Below are positions 38,999 to 46,769 of a stretch of DNA of 64,000 nucleotides, piece after piece. Source of the DNA: CALDTK01 sp045110575 (GTDB lineage: Bacteria > Bacteroidota > Bacteroidia > Chitinophagales > Saprospiraceae); assembly GCA_045110575.1 (NCBI GenBank), contig JBGCGF010000023.1:1-64000 (forward strand), read 5' to 3'. The position numbers and the translations under genes are program-made. Numbering within the stretch: the first letter of the stretch is position 1; each line of letters starts with the position of its first letter. The notes under the pieces were generated by a model. It ran no database searches. It was not told the origin of the DNA and worked only from the letters and a program-made list of their open reading frames with translations.

Positions 38999-41900
38999 AT
39001 GAGACTGACTACACAACACTTTTGGCTACTGCTTTTTGCAAGCCTACTCTTTAGCTCGAGCCTACTGGCTCAGGCCGATCTTTCGTTGAGCATCACCCAA
39101 AGCGTCGCCGCACCAAGACAATATTCGTTGTATAGCGTGACCGCTACGTTAACCAACGATGGTCCAAACACTGCAACAGGCGTTGAAGTGAGTATCCCCA
39201 AGCCAAACGGTGTCGTTTATCAAGGTGGCAATGAATTTTCTGCAAGTCAGGGTCTTTTAGTCACCTTCGGACAAGGCGCAGGCGACTGGACGGTAGGAAC
39301 GCTGGCTTCTGGGAATTCAGCAACTATTACCGTCAACTATTTCTTGAACGTTCCAAACGTTCCAGAGAGCTATGCGGAAGTAAACGCAGCAAACCAAAGT
39401 GATCCAGACTCAACTCCTGGAAATGGCAACGGAACTGTGAACGAGGATGACGAAGCATCAACAGGAGGACCGATTCAGCCTGCAGACTTAGAACTACTAA
39501 GATTGGACATTCGAAACCCAATTCTTGCTGCAGGTATATTTCTCGAGTATGTCCTCGACATCCGAAACAATGGACCAGCAGACATCCCTCAGCCTTTCAG
39601 CGTAAAGTCATACATCTCAATCGACAATGTCCTAAGCCCAGATGATATTCAAGAGGGTCTCATTTCCACGGGCAATTTTGGCGCTGGATATCAACGCAAT
39701 AACATTGAGGGCGCATCGAGTACGTTTTTCCTTGCACCAGGTGACTATTTCCTAATTGTTGTCGCTGACGGTGATCAAATAATTATTGAGACCAACGAGA
39801 ATAACAATACGCTGGTCAAGCCATTCACCATCTCAGGCACAATGCCTACTTGCCTACTAACAGCTACAGTACCTACGGCAACCTGCAACGATAATGGCAC
39901 AGGAAGCAACCCTGCAGACGACCGTATCGATGTTTTGATTACAATCGACAACATTATTCCAGGAACACCCTTCACTGTTCAACTCGCCGGACAGACTGTT
40001 GCAACCGGATCGGCAGGAACAGTTCTCGGATTTGACGGAGGTCTTATATCTGCAGCAAGCGGATCAACAATCACCTACACCGTAGTTGATGACAACGACT
40101 CCAACTGCACAACCACCTTTACCATTCCAGTGCCCAATTCATGTAGCACTAATACTGGAAGTGGAGACATTGACCTGAGTCTTTCGCTTTCGCAAAACGT
40201 TACCACTCCAGGCCGCTATACCTTGTACAGCGTCTCTGCGACAGTAAGCAATCAAGGACCACAAGCAGCTACAGGAGTTGTTGTTGACCTTCCACTTCCC
40301 GCAGGAGTTGTATATGAAGGAGGCAACGAGTTCTCTGCATCGCAAGGAAGTCTCGCAACTTTTGGTGGCGACCAAGGCCAATGGAACGTCGGCTCTCTAG
40401 GTGCTTCACAATCTGCAACCATTACAGTCAATTACTTCCGTACAGGAGCAACACCATCGGATAGCTACGCAGAAGTACTTGCCGCAAACCAAACAGATAG
40501 CGACTCTACACCAGGTAACGGTAACGGCCAAGTGAATGAAGACGATGAAGCAAGTACTGGGACACCAACTGGTCCGACATGCTCATTCGTTGCTACACTT
40601 CTTTCAGTTGACTGTTCAGATGAAGGAACACCAAATGACCCTAGCGACGATACCTATTCAATTGTGGTTAGTGCTGAAAACCCAGGAAGCGTAGCCGGTT
40701 CTTGGCAGTCATCGAACTACCCTGTAGGCGCGGCTTATGGTCAAACCATCCGCGAAGAAATTGGCCGTATTTCTTTCTACCCAAGCGGTCAAATCATCAT
40801 GACCGATGCCGCTGAAGGTTCATGTCGTGACACTCTCAATTTCACAGCTCCTGCTCCTTGTAGCGGAGGCGTAGTAGCTGGCCCATGCAGCACCTTCGAA
40901 GAGTCAGCGACGATCGATCCACTCGATCAAGGATCCATCTCTGACGTTAACGGAGTTCAAACCGCCAGCGGATATGAGCTTACCTCACTCAACAGATCTA
41001 CGTTTAACAGTGCCACCAGAAGAAATGCAGTGTACAGTTTTGATGCAAATGGCGCTCAAATCTCTCCTACACCTGTGGTCACAGGTGTGGTCTTCACTGA
41101 CAATGTATCCGTTGACTTTCAGTCGGCAGAGCTTATTGTTACTGACATCTCAGGAAACCCAATAACCACTGTTCCTTTTACAAACCCAATACCAGCAGGC
41201 AGCGCAGGACAGTATGAAGGAGGTTTTACCGCAAGGCTAACAGATGGCAGTGGCTACCTTGTATTCGTACGCCAAGTTGAGTTGAATTCAACCGGACCTG
41301 ATGTAACGACACTTTACAGTTTCAGCATTGACAATAACTACCAGCAAGTTGGCGGAGTCAGTACGTATCCAGCAATGCCAACTCGCTATGAAGGCGCAAC
41401 TTTCTTGGCCCCTAGCGGTCAGGGTGGCAACTCCTTCCTCCGCATTATTGAGCGCGGAACCAACAGTACTTACGTACTACTTGACGGCACATACGCACGA
41501 CTTGGTGCCGTTAGCTTAGGCGTTAATGGCCGCTTCTTCCAGCCATTCGAGTTTCAAGAACTCAGTGACGGAACGTTCACCATTGTCAGCTATTTCGATG
41601 GAGCTCCTCGCGACCGCTCGCTTCAGATTGCGCGCTACGAACGCAATGGCACTTTGATAAATTCTTATAATAGTTCAGCAAGTTTCTTTGTGAATCGTGA
41701 TCCTTTCCAGGCAGCTGTTCGACAGGACGGAGGCTTTGTAGGTGTATCGGGACTCAACGCAAGCGGAAGCACTATTGAGGTGCGAAACGGCAATGGCGTA
41801 CTCTTAGCAGAGAGCTATCTCGATGGACTGTTTAACATTGACCTAAGTGGAGTTACTGCTGACACCAGCATACTACTCCTAGCAAACCGCGGCAGCGTTA

Positions 41901-43555
41901 ACGGCGACCGTGTATTCGTCAAATTGACTCGCCTAGGTGAGCAAGAGTGCACCCCTGTTTATGACGCTTGTGATCCTCCTCAAACGGATCCAACGAGTGC
42001 TATAGTGAGCTCTACCGTAACTCCTGGTGGAATCATAACCATCGACCATAACTTGTATGGCACCCCTGGTACTATTACCATCGACGGACCTGCAAGACTT
42101 GGAATCTCAATCATTGACCCTTCAACATTTATTGTCAATAGCACTGAGAATGTTCGAGGTCGTATTGTCCTGACAGGAACGCTACGCGACAATATTAATC
42201 CTGGTAATTCGCAGCCATTTGTAATAGAGACAGACGCTCAGTCACGAGATTTAAGCTCCTTCATTCCAACTTTACAACGTTCTGATGTAACTCGGTTTGA
42301 CATCATTGGGTCTACAGATTTTGCAACGATTTTAGTAGAATACTTCACTGGAGGTCGCTCATATGGTCTTGCCAAAATTCAATCAGGTAGAGTTTTAGCC
42401 GACGAGCTTCAAGTAGGCGACTTGGTGACGAATCGCGTTAACGGAGCAGTCATAAATGAAGACGATGATGTTATCTATCTCTCGTACAGAAATGGCAACT
42501 CACAGTCGTGGCCTCGTTTGAGAGTTTTGAGCCTAACAGACATAAGTACGATTGCCGACGTACTGCTTGCTGATGCAGTTACGAATAGTCAAAGTTTGGT
42601 TTCTGGAAATACAGGCTACCCCAATGTGCTCCCTAACGGAGATGTGGCCGTAGCATTTTCAGCAAACGACGGCACCTTCCTTCGATATGCTGCTATTGTT
42701 GATGCAATGGGTAACATTGTCTCTACCATTGGGCTTCCAAGTTTGCCTCCAAGTTCCTTTGGTGAGTACGTCGCGACAGGTACGACTCCCAACGGTGATG
42801 TACGTTTCTCCTTTGGAACGACTGAAGTCGCTCTGCTTGCAAATGGGAGCTTACTCAGCTGTTCTGCAGGTCCAACCCAAGGTGTAGACCTCGAGCTCTC
42901 TGCTACCAGTAGTTCTAACCAACCAGCGATCTACGACGTCAACTCAATCACCGTTACGGTTACCAATACAGGCACTGAAACAGCAACAGGTGCAACGGTT
43001 GATATCCCTAAGCCAGCCGATGTTGTTTACACCGGCGGCAATGAATTCACAACTTCTCAAGGCTCCTTTGCTACCTACGGCTCAGACGAAGGTACTTGGA
43101 CAGTAGGTGATCTTGCAGCTGGTGAAACGGCAACGATCGTCGTCAACTACTTCTCGCTCAGTGCGACAGGCTACACACAATTCGTTGAGGTGCTTTCGCA
43201 AAACGAGCTAGACGCAGACTCTACTCCAGGCAATGGTTCTGGGACAAGTGCAAGCGAAGACGACGAAGCTTACCTCGACCTAACGTCTAGCGCACGCGCT
43301 GCCCTAACGATCAACTTCTATCCAAACCCAGCACCCGCTGGCGAGCAAATCGTACTGAAGTATGTGTCGTCTGGTGAGACGGAAGTGCCATTACTTGTTT
43401 CTGACATCAATGGCCGCATAGTTCATCAAGCAAGTGTTCAGTTTACGGACGGCTTTAATACTGTACCTGTAAGTATTGGAAACTTGCCATCAGGGGTGTA
43501 CGTGCTTTCGCTTAGCGATACAGGCCTTCAGCCAACACGATTGGTAGTGCGATAA
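38999..43555 (+). CDS. Secreted DUF11-repeat protein with T9SS type A sorting domain
   Basis: This encodes 1,518 residues from the ATG at 38999, with signal peptide MRLTTQHFWLLLFASLLFSS (cleavage near LLAQA). It has three DUF11-type domains, near the start (about 25-155), in the first third (about 390-525) and near the end (about 1300-1430). Each carries GGNEFSASQG or a close variant and ends in an acidic SDPDSTPGNGNG/EDDEAST motif that resembles a calcium-binding loop. A CARDB-like segment (LDIRNNGPADIPQPF, GDQIIIETNENNNT) follows the first. The central 700 residues are beta-rich with propeller-like content but no family I can name. The C-terminus is a type A sorting domain (INFYPNPAPAGEQI, GVYVLSLSD). 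It is probably a cell-surface or released adhesive protein. Confidence 0.9.
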   Translation: MRLTTQHFWLLLFASLLFSSSLLAQADLSLSITQSVAAPRQYSLYSVTATLTNDGPNTATGVEVSIPKPNGVVYQGGNEFSASQGLLVTFGQGAGDWTVGTLASGNSATITVNYFLNVPNVPESYAEVNAANQSDPDSTPGNGNGTVNEDDEASTGGPIQPADLELLRLDIRNPILAAGIFLEYVLDIRNNGPADIPQPFSVKSYISIDNVLSPDDIQEGLISTGNFGAGYQRNNIEGASSTFFLAPGDYFLIVVADGDQIIIETNENNNTLVKPFTISGTMPTCLLTATVPTATCNDNGTGSNPADDRIDVLITIDNIIPGTPFTVQLAGQTVATGSAGTVLGFDGGLISAASGSTITYTVVDDNDSNCTTTFTIPVPNSCSTNTGSGDIDLSLSLSQNVTTPGRYTLYSVSATVSNQGPQAATGVVVDLPLPAGVVYEGGNEFSASQGSLATFGGDQGQWNVGSLGASQSATITVNYFRTGATPSDSYAEVLAANQTDSDSTPGNGNGQVNEDDEASTGTPTGPTCSFVATLLSVDCSDEGTPNDPSDDTYSIVVSAENPGSVAGSWQSSNYPVGAAYGQTIREEIGRISFYPSGQIIMTDAAEGSCRDTLNFTAPAPCSGGVVAGPCSTFEESATIDPLDQGSISDVNGVQTASGYELTSLNRSTFNSATRRNAVYSFDANGAQISPTPVVTGVVFTDNVSVDFQSAELIVTDISGNPITTVPFTNPIPAGSAGQYEGGFTARLTDGSGYLVFVRQVELNSTGPDVTTLYSFSIDNNYQQVGGVSTYPAMPTRYEGATFLAPSGQGGNSFLRIIERGTNSTYVLLDGTYARLGAVSLGVNGRFFQPFEFQELSDGTFTIVSYFDGAPRDRSLQIARYERNGTLINSYNSSASFFVNRDPFQAAVRQDGGFVGVSGLNASGSTIEVRNGNGVLLAESYLDGLFNIDLSGVTADTSILLLANRGSVNGDRVFVKLTRLGEQECTPVYDACDPPQTDPTSAIVSSTVTPGGIITIDHNLYGTPGTITIDGPARLGISIIDPSTFIVNSTENVRGRIVLTGTLRDNINPGNSQPFVIETDAQSRDLSSFIPTLQRSDVTRFDIIGSTDFATILVEYFTGGRSYGLAKIQSGRVLADELQVGDLVTNRVNGAVINEDDDVIYLSYRNGNSQSWPRLRVLSLTDISTIADVLLADAVTNSQSLVSGNTGYPNVLPNGDVAVAFSANDGTFLRYAAIVDAMGNIVSTIGLPSLPPSSFGEYVATGTTPNGDVRFSFGTTEVALLANGSLLSCSAGPTQGVDLELSATSSSNQPAIYDVNSITVTVTNTGTETATGATVDIPKPADVVYTGGNEFTTSQGSFATYGSDEGTWTVGDLAAGETATIVVNYFSLSATGYTQFVEVLSQNELDADSTPGNGSGTSASEDDEAYLDLTSSARAALTINFYPNPAPAGEQIVLKYVSSGETEVPLLVSDINGRIVHQASVQFTDGFNTVPVSIGNLPSGVYVLSLSDTGLQPTRLVVR

Positions 43556-43597
43556 GTAGTCCTTCGGATTGGCGGCAATCAGCAGGACCACGCAAAG

Positions 43598-43633
43598 ACA
43601 AATGGCCGGCACCGCAAGGTGTCGGCCATTTGT
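43598..43633 (+). terminator. Hairpin downstream of DUF11 gene
   Basis: ACAAATGGCCGGCACC pairs with GGTGTCGGCCATTTGT around GCAA, with one mismatched or wobble position. The stem is very stable but lacks a clean T-run. It lies 43 bases after the stop codon. Confidence 0.75.
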
Positions 43634-43700
43634 ATGTTCGCTTTTAGGCAATCGTAAGAGTTGTCAAGCGAGACAGGTACTAATTCCCCATCTTTACAGC

Positions 43701-44405
43701 ATGCGATTTTGTCTTTTCCTTTTTGTTCTGTTACTCGGCTTTGCTTGCTCACCGAATACCTCCACCAATAAAATGATGGAAGGTGATGATTCTAAAGTCG
43801 TCCGCTATTGGGTGAATAGCGCCAAGGTGGATTGCGAAGGAGTTGGATCACAAACCTGCTATGAAATTCAACGTGGCGATACGCTTCGTGATGATGGATG
43901 GGAGTTGTTCTATGACGAAATTATGGGCTTCGAATTCGAACCCGGTCAGCTCTTTCACTTACGCGTTGAAGAGAAAAAACTAGATCCTGCAACAGTACCG
44001 GCAGATGCTTCAACGATGAAGTACACCATGGTTGAGTTTATCAGTCGCACACCAGATGTCCGTATGAAACTGCACAATATTTACGCTCTTGAATCTATCA
44101 AAGGACAAGCGGTTAGCGTACCGAAAGACCTCCAACAACCAAGCTTAGAGGTCAACGTCTCGGAAGGCAAGGTGATGGGCAACGATGGCTGCAACCAGTT
44201 TAGAGGTTCAGCTACAATTGGTATCGGCGGGAACATCTCTATCGGCCCACTCGCAGGTACAAAGAAGATGTGTAAGTCGATGAAGCTTACTCAAGACTAC
44301 ACCAGCGCATTGGCTGAAGTGAAAGAGTACGCGCTGCGCAACGGCAAGCTGTTCTTGTCTGACGCAAACGGTAAGATCCTCTTGCGCCTTCGTCCAGTAG
44401 ATTAA
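43701..44405 (+). CDS. Lipoprotein with DUF4377 and META domains
   Basis: This encodes 234 residues from the ATG at 43701. Upstream extension of the frame runs through the terminator hairpin and is not credible. MRFCLFLFVLLLGFAC is a lipoprotein signal with Cys16 lipidated. Residues about 32-122 match DUF4377 (VRYWVNSAKVDCEGVGSQ, CYEIQRGD, GFEFEPGQLFHLRVEEKKLD). Residues about 148-234 are a META domain as in HslJ (SEGKVMGNDGCNQFRG, IGPLAGTKKMCKSM, KLFLSDANGKILLRL). This two-domain pairing is common for stress-associated envelope lipoproteins. The acetyltransferase gene starts two bases after the stop, so the two are probably co-transcribed. Confidence 0.88.
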   Translation: MRFCLFLFVLLLGFACSPNTSTNKMMEGDDSKVVRYWVNSAKVDCEGVGSQTCYEIQRGDTLRDDGWELFYDEIMGFEFEPGQLFHLRVEEKKLDPATVPADASTMKYTMVEFISRTPDVRMKLHNIYALESIKGQAVSVPKDLQQPSLEVNVSEGKVMGNDGCNQFRGSATIGIGGNISIGPLAGTKKMCKSMKLTQDYTSALAEVKEYALRNGKLFLSDANGKILLRLRPVD

Positions 44406-44407
44406 GT

Positions 44408-44884
44408 ATGAGCTTCCGCCAAAACCACCAGGTTGTCACTTCGACTGTTTTGGCGAAAGCTGACTGGCACACCGTGTTGGAGCTCTGGAATACGGGCTTT
44501 CCTGTAGAAGTACAATTGACAGACGTAGGTGCCTTACGGAAAATCATAGAGGCCCCGAACTGTGCGCACTATGTACTTCGAAATGCTGCTTCAAAAATTG
44601 AGGCATGGCTCGCTGTATTCGATCGATACGATACGCGCTGGTTTAGCATTTTAGTTTCTCCAGAAGCACAAGGTCAAGGCCTTGGGAAAGCACTTATTCT
44701 TCATGCGAAAACCGTCGAGCACTGCTTGGAAGGATGGGTGGTTCAATCTGACGATCATTTCCGAGCAGACGGTGAAGTCTATACAAGTCCGCTCGCGTTC
44801 TATAAGAAACTTGGCTTCCGTTTAAATCCCAATCGTTTTCCTTCTGACGGAAAATTAGATGTGGTTTGTGTGAAGTGGGATTAG
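44408..44884 (+). CDS. GNAT-family N-acetyltransferase
   Basis: This encodes 158 residues from the ATG at 44408. The acetyl-CoA pyrophosphate-binding motif is visible as VSPEAQGQGLGKALILHA (about residues 81-98), preceded by the beta4 strand RWFSILV and followed by the late motif SPLAFYKKLGFRLNPN typical of GNAT enzymes. The substrate is unknown. The first 18 codons contain an inverted pair of the 14-mer (44412-44425 reversed and imperfect, 44447-44460 perfect) that could fold over the translation start. It is translationally close to the META lipoprotein upstream. Confidence 0.88.
   Translation: MSFRQNHQVVTSTVLAKADWHTVLELWNTGFPVEVQLTDVGALRKIIEAPNCAHYVLRNAASKIEAWLAVFDRYDTRWFSILVSPEAQGQGLGKALILHAKTVEHCLEGWVVQSDDHFRADGEVYTSPLAFYKKLGFRLNPNRFPSDGKLDVVCVKWD
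44412..44460 (+). repeat. Inverted pair of the 14-mer across the GNAT start
   Basis: GCTTCCGCCAAAAC at 44412-44425 (one mismatch to the motif complement) and the perfect GTTTTGGCGAAAGC at 44447-44460 can form a 14-bp stem with one mismatch and a 21-base loop. This lies within codons 2-18 of the GNAT gene and just after the stop of the preceding gene. Confidence 0.8.
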
Positions 44885-44993
44885 CCTTAGATGATATTGC
44901 AAATGATCCGATTCAGCGTGTTTGAACGCCAAGTCCTGAATGGATAGTATTCATTGCGCGCTAAAGCACGCCGAACCAGATTCTAGCATGAAC

Positions 44994-45221
44994 GATCCGG
45001 TTCAGCAGGCTTTAGCCTGCAGCATTTTGAAGGCATAACCCAGTGCGCGCTAAAGCCCCGTAATCTTGCGAGAGTCGTGACACGCCAAACCAGATGGTAG
45101 TACCAAGGATCCGGTTCAGCAGGCTTTAGCCTGCAGCATTTTGAACGCACAACCCAGTGCGCGCTAAAGCCCCGTAATCTTGCGAGAGGTGCGACTCGTC
45201 AAACCAGATGGTAGCTCTACC
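44994..45221. repeat. 114-bp tandem repeat with REP-like hairpin
   Basis: Two nearly identical units have a period of 114 bases (for example TTCAGCAGGC at 45001 and 45115, and CCCCGTAATC at 45056 and 45170). A third degenerate relative lies at about 44905-44993. Each unit has the hairpin GCAGGC-TTTA-GCCTGC (45005-45020 in unit 1) and the conserved GCGCGCTAAAGC. The whole 44885-45229 gap is occupied by this material and holds no gene. Confidence 0.85.
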
Positions 45222-45229
45222 TTCCCACC

Positions 45230-46063
45230 ATGCGTCCTTCACTCTTAGTTGTTCTCGGCATCTTACTCCTTTGCCTATCGACGGCAACCGCACAAAGCAC
45301 ACAGGCTCCAACCGTTGCCACGACACCCTTCGCAATCGGTGAAACCCACACGTTTCAATCAACGATTCTAAGCGAAGAGCGCAAGCTGAACGTATATCTC
45401 CCAGCGAGCTACCATCCAGATAGCGCAGCAACTTATCCGGTCATCTACCTACTTGACGGATCACGTGATGAAGACTTCATTCACGTTGCTGGACTGGTCC
45501 AATTTCTCTCGTTTTCGTGGATCAATATTGTTCCAGAAAGCATTGTCGTTGGCATCGCAAATGTGGATCGTAAACGTGATTTCACTTCCCCGTCTAACAA
45601 CGAGAAAGACAACGAATTCTTACCGACCAATGGAGGTGCAGGTGCGTTCACACGCTTCCTCGCAGACGAGGTCCAGCCGCTTATTAAGAAGACGTATAAC
45701 GTCAGCGAAGAGCGAACGCTTATTGGACAATCTGCCGGTGGACTTTTCGCCACGGAGACACTATTTATTGAGCCAGATCTATTCGATCACTACTTCATCG
45801 TGAGCCCGAGTCTTTGGTGGAACGATGAGTCATTGCTTGGCGCAGATCCTGTCAGTTTAGAAAACGTCAAGTCCGTTCACGTTGCCGTGGGCGCAGAAGG
45901 CGATGAGATGGAACGCGTTGCCCGCGAACTGCACGTGAAGCTCATGGCCCGCAAACCGGAAACCATGAAGCTATCGTTCGACTACCTCCCAGAGAAGACA
46001 CACGGAGATGTACTCCATGCAGCATTGCTGGAAGGATTTGAGCGGGTGTTTGGGAAGAAGTAG
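45230..46063 (+). CDS. Secreted alpha/beta hydrolase, esterase D family
   Basis: This encodes 277 residues with signal peptide MRPSLLVVLGILLLCLSTATA. The fold signature of the putative esterase family (PF00756: S-formylglutathione hydrolase, IroE and ferric-siderophore esterases) is visible: LNVYLPASYHPDSAATYPVI, YLLDGSRDEDF, and the nucleophile elbow GQSAGGLFA with Ser168 as the nucleophile. SPSLWWNDE follows, and the probable catalytic His is in EKTHGDVLHAALLEG near the C-terminus. The substrate is unknown; siderophore or carbohydrate esters are both possible in this family. It starts eight bases after the 114-bp repeat array. Confidence 0.88.
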   Translation: MRPSLLVVLGILLLCLSTATAQSTQAPTVATTPFAIGETHTFQSTILSEERKLNVYLPASYHPDSAATYPVIYLLDGSRDEDFIHVAGLVQFLSFSWINIVPESIVVGIANVDRKRDFTSPSNNEKDNEFLPTNGGAGAFTRFLADEVQPLIKKTYNVSEERTLIGQSAGGLFATETLFIEPDLFDHYFIVSPSLWWNDESLLGADPVSLENVKSVHVAVGAEGDEMERVARELHVKLMARKPETMKLSFDYLPEKTHGDVLHAALLEGFERVFGKK

Positions 46064-46085
46064 AAAGACTTTTTCGCTAAAATGC

Positions 46086-46171
46086 GAACTGTCAGTTCTA
46101 TCGAAAAAAGGAAATATCAAGTGAGTCTGAATATAAAGATCACATTCCAATACTCGTCGAACTGACAGTTC
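46086..46171. repeat. Two 13-bp palindromes (GAACTGNCAGTTC)
   Basis: GAACTGTCAGTTC at 46086-46098 and GAACTGACAGTTC at 46159-46171 are each self-complementary apart from the central base, and they are complementary to each other. They lie 73 bases apart between convergent genes. They may be protein-binding sites or RNA hairpins. Confidence 0.6.
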
Positions 46172-46188
46172 TGGTGCTATCGTAGTAC

Positions 46189-46644
46189 CTACTCAGCTAA
46201 AAGCTGACTTGTATGATCCTTGGTTTTAACCTTCAAGATCACGTCTTCCAATTTGCCATTAGCGCCGATCACGAACGAGGTGCGGTGAATACCGTCATAG
46301 GTGCGTCCCATGAACTTCTTCTCTCCCCAAACGCCGTAGGCAATGGCCACAGCATGGTCCTCATCTGCAAGCAAGTCAAACGGTAGGTTGTACTTGTCGA
46401 TGAATTTTACGTGCTTCTTCGGTCCGTCTGGACTTACACCTAGAATCTCATAACCAGCAGCTTGAAAGCGCTCGTAGTTGTCTCGGAGGTTGCAAGACTC
46501 TGCTGTACAACCTGGCGTATCATCCTTTGGGTAGAAGTACAAAACAAGCTTCTTGCCACTGTAATCAGCAAGGCTGCGCGTCTCTCCAGTTTGGTCGGGT
46601 GCAGCAAAAGTTGGGGCGGCATCGCCGGCTCGTAGTGTAGTCAT
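46189..46644 (-). CDS. bcp: Thioredoxin-dependent thiol peroxidase (BCP/PrxQ type)
   Basis: This encodes 151 residues from the ATG at 46644. The upstream extension to 46731 has no conserved content. The family core is complete: GDAAPTFAAPDQTGE, LVLYFYPKDDTPGCTAESC with peroxidatic Cys46 and the resolving Cys51 five residues later (the alpha2-type arrangement of PrxQ), ILGVSPDGPKKHVKF, LPFDLLADEDHAVA, YGVWGEKKFMGR and IHRTSFVIG. It reduces hydrogen peroxide and organic peroxides in the cytosol using thioredoxin. It is transcribed in the same direction as the oxidase-like gene upstream but is separated by a hairpin, so it is probably independent. Confidence 0.95.
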   Translation of the reverse strand: MTTLRAGDAAPTFAAPDQTGETRSLADYSGKKLVLYFYPKDDTPGCTAESCNLRDNYERFQAAGYEILGVSPDGPKKHVKFIDKYNLPFDLLADEDHAVAIAYGVWGEKKFMGRTYDGIHRTSFVIGANGKLEDVILKVKTKDHTSQLLAE

Positions 46645-46741
46645 ATAAGTAAAAGGTTGAGAGGGGTTATTTGTTGTTGAGACGGAGACTATTGAGCTGC
46701 ACGCTAGCTGTCCTGCAGCGCAAATACTCACGCGTTATCTG

Positions 46742-46766
46742 TCCTGCGAACCAGTGGTTCGCAGGA
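46742..46766 (-). terminator. Hairpin terminator-like element
   Basis: A perfect 11-bp stem (TCCTGCGAACC against GGTTCGCAGGA) with a 3-base loop lies immediately after the stop codon of the acyl-CoA oxidase-like gene. No T-run follows on the minus strand, so termination efficiency is unclear. Confidence 0.65.
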
Positions 46767-46769
46767 ACA

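Noticed and set aside
44994..45221. CRISPR array
   Set aside because: Units are 114 bp with no spacers of constant length between short repeats, and no cas genes are present.
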